NCBI RefSeq assembly: GCF_014898815.1
Contig: NW_026515426.1
Span: 29,909 to 93,908 of the forward strand
Length of the DNA stretch: 64,000 nucleotides
Origin: Panonychus citri
Lineage: Eukaryota > Arthropoda > Arachnida > Trombidiformes > Tetranychidae
Reading direction: 5' to 3'
The notes under the pieces were generated by a model. That model saw only the letters and a list, made by a program, of their open reading frames with translations, made no database searches and was not told the origin of the DNA. A program made the position numbers and the translations under genes. Positions 58,663 to 64,000 of the stretch are shown here, piece after piece. Each line of letters opens with the position of its first letter. The stretch's first letter is position 1.

Positions 58663-60525
58663 AACCCAAGGAAAAAGAGATAGAAAATAGCAAAGGTAAA
58701 GATGCCACAAGGTAGAGAAATAGAGGAAATTGAGATGCAACAACAAGTATGACACAAGAACAGGACGAAAATAACACACAAGATGATGTAGGTGATATTC
58801 TCAACCAATTAATGATAAAAGTAGAAAATAAGTAACACTGATTTATGATGAGAAAAGATGTCGGGTAGTTATGTCTAGTAGTAGATGTATGAGATGTATT
58901 ATAATAGGAATATGTATGTAACTCAAAAGGTAGAAAAAGAAACGAACAGAATTTAGATCATTTTTTTTAGGTTAAAATGTTGAAATGTAAATGTTGTTTG
59001 ATGTCCAGTAGAAATTAAAGGTTCTCCTCAAGTTATTCAATTCCAAGGGTTCAATATTTAAGAAAAGGTGAAAGATTGGTGAACGAGTTGATTGAGTAAA
59101 CAATCAAAACTCTTTACCAACCAGAACCTTTTCCCATATATTCTCCTTGTGAATGCTGAAGTTTGTATGTGTTGAGGTGAGAAGAAAATATATAGAGAGA
59201 GAAGAAAACAAAGGTCACACTGGAAAAGAAATTAAAATATTCGAATGACTTGAAAAGATGGATAATATGGTGAGAAATATGGATGAAGATGAATATTTAG
59301 AGATGGATTTTAAGAAGAAGAACAAGTCAACCAGATAGGATTAGATGAGAATAAGGTAGAATAGAATAGAAGAAGAGTAAAAAACAAAAATGTCGAAGAT
59401 TATGAGAGAAAAGAGTTGAGGTTAAACAGTAATTAATTTCTCCATAATCATCACAATTATATTAGAAATCAAGTGAGTGAGAGAGAGAGAGAGAGGCAAA
59501 GATAGAGAGTAAAGAAGTGTGATGAGTTAAAGAAGAAAAAAAATGAACAACAATTAAACGAAAACAATTAATTGAATGGAAAATAACATGAACAATGTTT
59601 TCTCCTCACGACCTGTGAGAGCTTCGACTCACAACAAAAAAGAGAGACACAAACTCATCTCTCTTTCCTTTTCTTCTCTGTCTATTTTTCTTTCTTAAAC
59701 CTTCATCATCATTTCCAATGTTCATCTTATTTCTCTCTTTCTATTTCTATCTCTTTTCTCAACACCGGCTCTTCCCTTCTCATCATCTTTCAATAGAACA
59801 AAATGAAAGAGAAATAGAAAGAGAAAACCGATAAGCTTATTCACTTTTCTTCTTCTTCCTTTTCATCATCTTCTCAAAGGTAAACAATCAAATCTCTCAT
59901 CATAATCATCCCTCTCTCTCAATTCCTTCTTAATCCTTTTCTCTCTGTCTATTTCTCTTTCTCTGGTATTCATATCTCTCTTTCCCTCTCTCACTTGAAC
60001 TGATTTAGTTGAAATCTTTTGTTTTATCTCCATTTGTTTACGGTTAATGAATAATTCCTGATAACTTGAGGCGATTCCATTGGATAATCAAAATGATTAA
60101 TTTTCTTAATCCATGGTAACCTAAATTCACCAACACAAAGAGTATAATGTTTCAACACCAAGGAATTAACTAATTTTCTAATCATCAACACCTTTAATTA
60201 CCTTTTACATCACAATTTTGAACAAAGAGAATAACTTAGAAAAAGAATATTTTTCTTTTCTTTTCTATTCTATTTAGGAAAAAAAAATTATCTTAGTAAC
60301 AATTTAATATTCCATAAGATAATCGACCAACTCCTTTAGACACAAAGTCTAGTCAATTGGAGAAACAACAACAACAACAGTTAATTAATTAATTGTTCCA
60401 GAAGAAACCAAATCAATCAAAACAATTCCAGTTTAACCCCGATGAAAGGGGAACCTTCAAAATCTCAACTTAATGAGAGAGTGACAAAAATTGATTACTT
60501 GGTTAATTATATTCTTCTTGTCAAA
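58663..60525. other. upstream of ATP13A; GA/CT-rich, no gene
   Basis: Long purine or pyrimidine stretches, with (GA)n at 59476-59494 and CT-rich blocks at 59640-60000. No coding sequence is supported. Confidence 0.5.
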
Positions 60526-61453
60526 ATGGATCTTCAAGGTTTGTTGATGGTTTCGTTGATTAGTTAATTTTGATTCCAAATGATTAACAGTTCAAGTTGA
60601 AATTCTAAAGGGATGTTATTGGAAAAAAAAGGAAAGAGAACAGAAAATAAACTCGAAACGTTGGTCGCCATTTTCTTTCATTTGGCAAAGGAGCAAAAAT
60701 TGGTTAACCTTTGTGGTCAAAATTATTTTGGTGAAATGAAATGTGAGAATTTTTTTTTCCTTTTTCTCAATCATTTTCTCTTTTGTGTCAATATTTTTTC
60801 TTCAGAGAAAGATGAAGGTTTAAAGTGCAAGATTATTCCTCATCATTTACTCAATCATTTTCTCGCCAAAAACAAACAAAATGGTTACCGTTATAAAGAG
60901 AATCAAAAGTCAAGGTTAGTTTTTTTTCTTTTCTCTCAAATGTCAACCTCATCATGTTTCTTCAATTATTCTGAATATTATTTTTCTTATTCTCTATTCA
61001 ATCCACAGATTCAAGTCAGAGGTGAAGGTGATAATCACACTGGACATACAAAGTTAAATTACTAACGTTATATAAGATTAATGAACTATTTTTGTGATGT
61101 TAGTGGTGATATTGATGACTCAGGTTCGCAAGGAACCAAAGAGATATCCTGTTTGTTTTATTCTAACTGTTCATGGTAAGATTAATGCTACAAAAGATTG
61201 ATTTTTTTTTCATCTTTTTTTTTGTCTACCTCATCATTGTTGAAATAATAAACTGTTTCTCTCTCATTCTCTTACCATAGACGAGATCAATATATTGCAG
61301 GTCATCCACCAGAATACCAGGAGCAACCAAATTATTTTACTTTCGTTTTTCAGTCTATTTCATTTCTACTCTTTCTTGCAATCTTTCATCAAGCATGTTA
61401 ACCACGTGAAGATTTACCATGAATATCGTCCAAAAGAGTCAGAAGAGACATGA
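60526..61453 (+). other. exon-like region, gene model unresolved
   Basis: Several open stretches are bounded by good splice signals. ATG 60526 (MDLQ) ends at a GTTTGT donor. 60802-60913 ends with an AG-GTTAGT donor and encodes a basic stretch ending RYKENQKS. A piece follows the CCACAG acceptor near 61009. Another after ACTCAG near 61120 (VRKEPKRYPVCFILTVH) has a GTAAGA donor. The last, after CCATAG near 61281, reads DEINILQVIHQNTRSNQ to TGA 61453. The phases do not join into one continuous protein by my reading, and no family is recognised. It could be a rapidly evolving gene, a pseudogene, or an indel-affected model. Confidence 0.35.
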
Positions 61454-63931
61454 AATATTCTGGTTATAACAGTGAGCATGATTCAACCATGAGATTTCTA
61501 GGAACCAGAGGATTGACAAACAGTTGAGAGCAGAAAGTTAAACAGGAGATTGTTGAAAACACCAACCTGATATTTAACTCTACATATTGTACTTTTGTAT
61601 TAATCATCACAATTATATGACAATAATTGGGTTACAACCACGGGAATATGTGAAAATGAACAAGAATTGAAAAAAAAGGATTCAATTGGAACATGATGAT
61701 CTAAGCAAAATTATCCTGCCTTGATTGTTCATTGATGTATTCATGAGAAAGTTAATTATCTCACTTCATGATATCAGCGACATATCCTAAATGAAAAGAT
61801 TTCCTATTGGGGTTAAAGGTAAAAACCATCACCAATCATAAGGGTAGAGGTGCGATTATAATGGTAAACTAAGGACAATTGTGATTTAATCAAACTTTAA
61901 ATCATTTGTAAATTCATTCGTTCATATTGTTCATGAATGATGAATTGTTGATGAATGATCAGATAGCCTAGTAATGTCTCTGTAATTATCTGTTCAAGAA
62001 CTAGAGTTTTGGGTGTGTACCTTGAACATATTATGCAAATAGGAAGTAATCAACTTGAAACTATTGTCTCTTGATGTCTTCATTTTGTTGAAAATTTAAT
62101 TACCTCAAAGTTAATCAATCTTATTGCTCTAATTTCTAGGTGATCATTGATGGATTCAAAGTATTAACCAAATGGTTTCAATGGTTTACAATTTCACTTT
62201 GGAAACAATTAATCTTTCATGTCAATTGTTCAGGATAATTTGATTTCTGGTCAAATCACTATCAACAAGGAATGAATTGATTTCTAGAATCATCATACGA
62301 CATGATTGATAATTGCCAGATGAATCAACAAAACTTCAGAGTTAATTTGAAAGTTTAAAGTCAATTGTTTCCTGTTTCTAACAATCTAAAAATCAGTAAT
62401 CAATTATTCTGATTAGTTTTGATTAAGTTTCTTTTTTTTGTTATAATGGCTTATAATTAACTTTTTGACTTAATCAAATTGAGAATATCACACAAAAAGC
62501 TGGTTTAATTAGTGATCGATCAATAACTGATTGATTTAATTCAGTTTTACACAATCAAAGAAGACACAAGTTCAACAATAGGAAAATCTAATGACGGATC
62601 AGTTAATTGTGTTTCAAGCAATGACAAAGATAATTGTTGTTAAAAAAAATTATCAGAGTCATTCTGTTAACAATTAACTTCCTCAATAAACATTAATTAA
62701 CACAATCCTAAGGTTATTAATAATAATCTGTTAATTACAATGTTTCTAATCACAATTAACATCTATCACACCTTCAAGTTTAACCAACAACTGTAATAAT
62801 ATAACGATGGTGATGATGATTTGATTAACCTTGACAATTAACTAACCAAAAACTAAAATGGAGTAACTTTTATCATTCGTATGTTTTACAATCTAATTGT
62901 CACAATTAAGAAAGGTAATCGTTTTAATTGTGTCTTACACTAGACGGCGAAAGGTAATCACAATTAAAAGGAACCCAATTTACTATCACATTAACAGCAA
63001 TTAACCAGTTGTAATAATTAATTGATGTCTAAATATTTAGATAACTAAATCAAATGGTCAATCGCCTCACAATCAAGATAAAAATAAATAAATATAAATC
63101 AAATTATAATCACAATTAGACAGATAATTTAACCCATAGCAACAATTAATCATCCACTTAATTATTAGGAAAATTTGTTTAAATGAAAACAAAATTTGAT
63201 TAACTATCTAAATGTATTAGAAATCAACTAATAATTAATGAGAGAGAAAGTTTAATATTCATTAAATCATCATGATTGACAGTTCGCAATTTTAATTTGA
63301 TTAAATTTGTCAATTAAATCTGATGATTAAGATTAAGATTATGATTAAATCAATAGTTGTATTGATCAAAGTTCAATAAGATATTGGATTGATTATCTCA
63401 TCTTACCAGAAGCGTTATGAACAATTTAAGCTAATTGTAATCTACTCTCTCGATTGCATAGGAAAAAAAGAGAGAATTGTTGAATTAAGTTAATTCAACA
63501 ATTAAGTAATTATTACAACAATTTATCAATTACAATCAGACTCTGAACAGATAACAAATTAAACCAGAAAACCAGAAATTGAAGTTATCCTTCAATAGGG
63601 AAACATAACCAAAAGTACCAAGAGTTGATTGTTACATATTTATTAAAAGTAACTCTTAGTTTTTTTTAAGATGATTAAGATAAATTGTTGATCTTTAATC
63701 ATGATAATTAACTAGATATTTATTATTAAATCGTACGATGTTATAATAATATTAATATTAGTAAAGTGGGAGAGGTTTAAAATGTTAGAGGGAAACGAAA
63801 AAGTTTCTTAAAAAACGAAACGAATCAATAAATTTCGGCTCATAACAAGATTGACTCTCGACAAGTTTTAATAATCAACAGTGATTAAATTGATCAGTGT
63901 TAAATTGTGTGGTTCAAGTTAATTGTTAATC
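61454..63931. other. intergenic, AT-rich
   Basis: About 2.5 kb upstream of the gene starting at 63932. No coding sequence, RNA gene or structured repeat was recognised. Confidence 0.5.
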
Positions 63932-64000
63932 ATGAGTGAACAAAATAATAATAAATTGTCCGATGAATTTGTTAAAATTGAGCAAAATGAAACCAATGCC
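63932..64000 (+). CDS. start of a gene, cut by the window edge
   Basis: ATG 63932 in context ATCATGAG opens 23 codons (MSEQNNNKLSDEFVKIEQNE...) that run out of the window. The composition is hydrophilic and Asn/Glu-rich. There is too little to name a family, and the start could also be chance. Confidence 0.4.
   Translation, partial: MSEQNNNKLSDEFVKIEQNETNA

Noticed and set aside
1..64000. tRNA, rRNA or other structured RNA genes, bacterial-type operons, insertion sequences and origins.
   Set aside because: None could be recognised. The DNA is eukaryotic nuclear in character.

Overview
The window is animal nuclear DNA. It is very AT-rich, most introns are short (about 40-120 bases), and splice sites are canonical. 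Gene content points to a chelicerate, most likely an acariform (spider-mite-like) mite. The left edge is a shortened Dscam (sDscam) gene with tandem 5' cassettes, an arrangement known only from chelicerates. It is followed by a gustatory receptor and three DEG/ENaC channel genes, families that are strongly expanded in mites. The species assignment is inference.

Layout. 1-6443 (+): the 3' part of an sDscam gene. It has four usable 5' cassettes (the first cut by the window edge), one dead cassette, and a constant part encoding Ig3, three FNIII domains, a membrane segment and a tail. 6444-12352: a repeat-rich accessory stretch. It holds an unrecognised small ORF pair, a broken unrecognised gene between diverged inverted repeats, a 549-bp foldback element with perfect 176-bp arms, and a 155-bp MITE. 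The perfect 9-mer TCAAGGTCA recurs throughout. 12051-21917: a chemosensory or ion-channel block (-): one gustatory receptor and three DEG/ENaC genes. HAGH (glyoxalase II, +) sits between the second and third channel genes. 22226-25554: a young, non-autonomous LTR retrotransposon (-) with gag-protease only. Its LTRs and 5' leader carry a series of hairpins with one invariant hexaloop and varying stems. 26395-26616: a small secreted peptide. 27608-33651 (-): MROH1. 35052-35936 (-): an unrecognised single-pass membrane protein. 36263-49216 (-): a PAN/ZP-domain membrane protein whose first exon lies 8.9 kb upstream of the second. 52157-52684 (+): MED21. 53286-58662 (-): a complete 10-exon P5B ATPase (ATP13A family). 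60.5-61.5 kb (+): exon-like but unresolved. 63932-64000 (+): start of a further gene.

The genes do not form one pathway. Housekeeping genes (HAGH, MROH1, MED21, ATP13A) alternate with surface-recognition and chemosensory families (sDscam, Gr, DEG/ENaC, PAN/ZP). Several otherwise plausible genes carry single-base frameshifts: Gr, DEG/ENaC 1, gag, and the last exon of MROH1. The MROH1 case is in a conserved gene, and the two LTRs differ only by homopolymer length, so some of these may be sequence errors and not pseudogenisation.

The most unusual items are the constant-loop hairpin series in the retrotransposon, and the cluster of inverted-repeat elements carrying nuclear-receptor-type half-sites at 6.9-12.0 kb.
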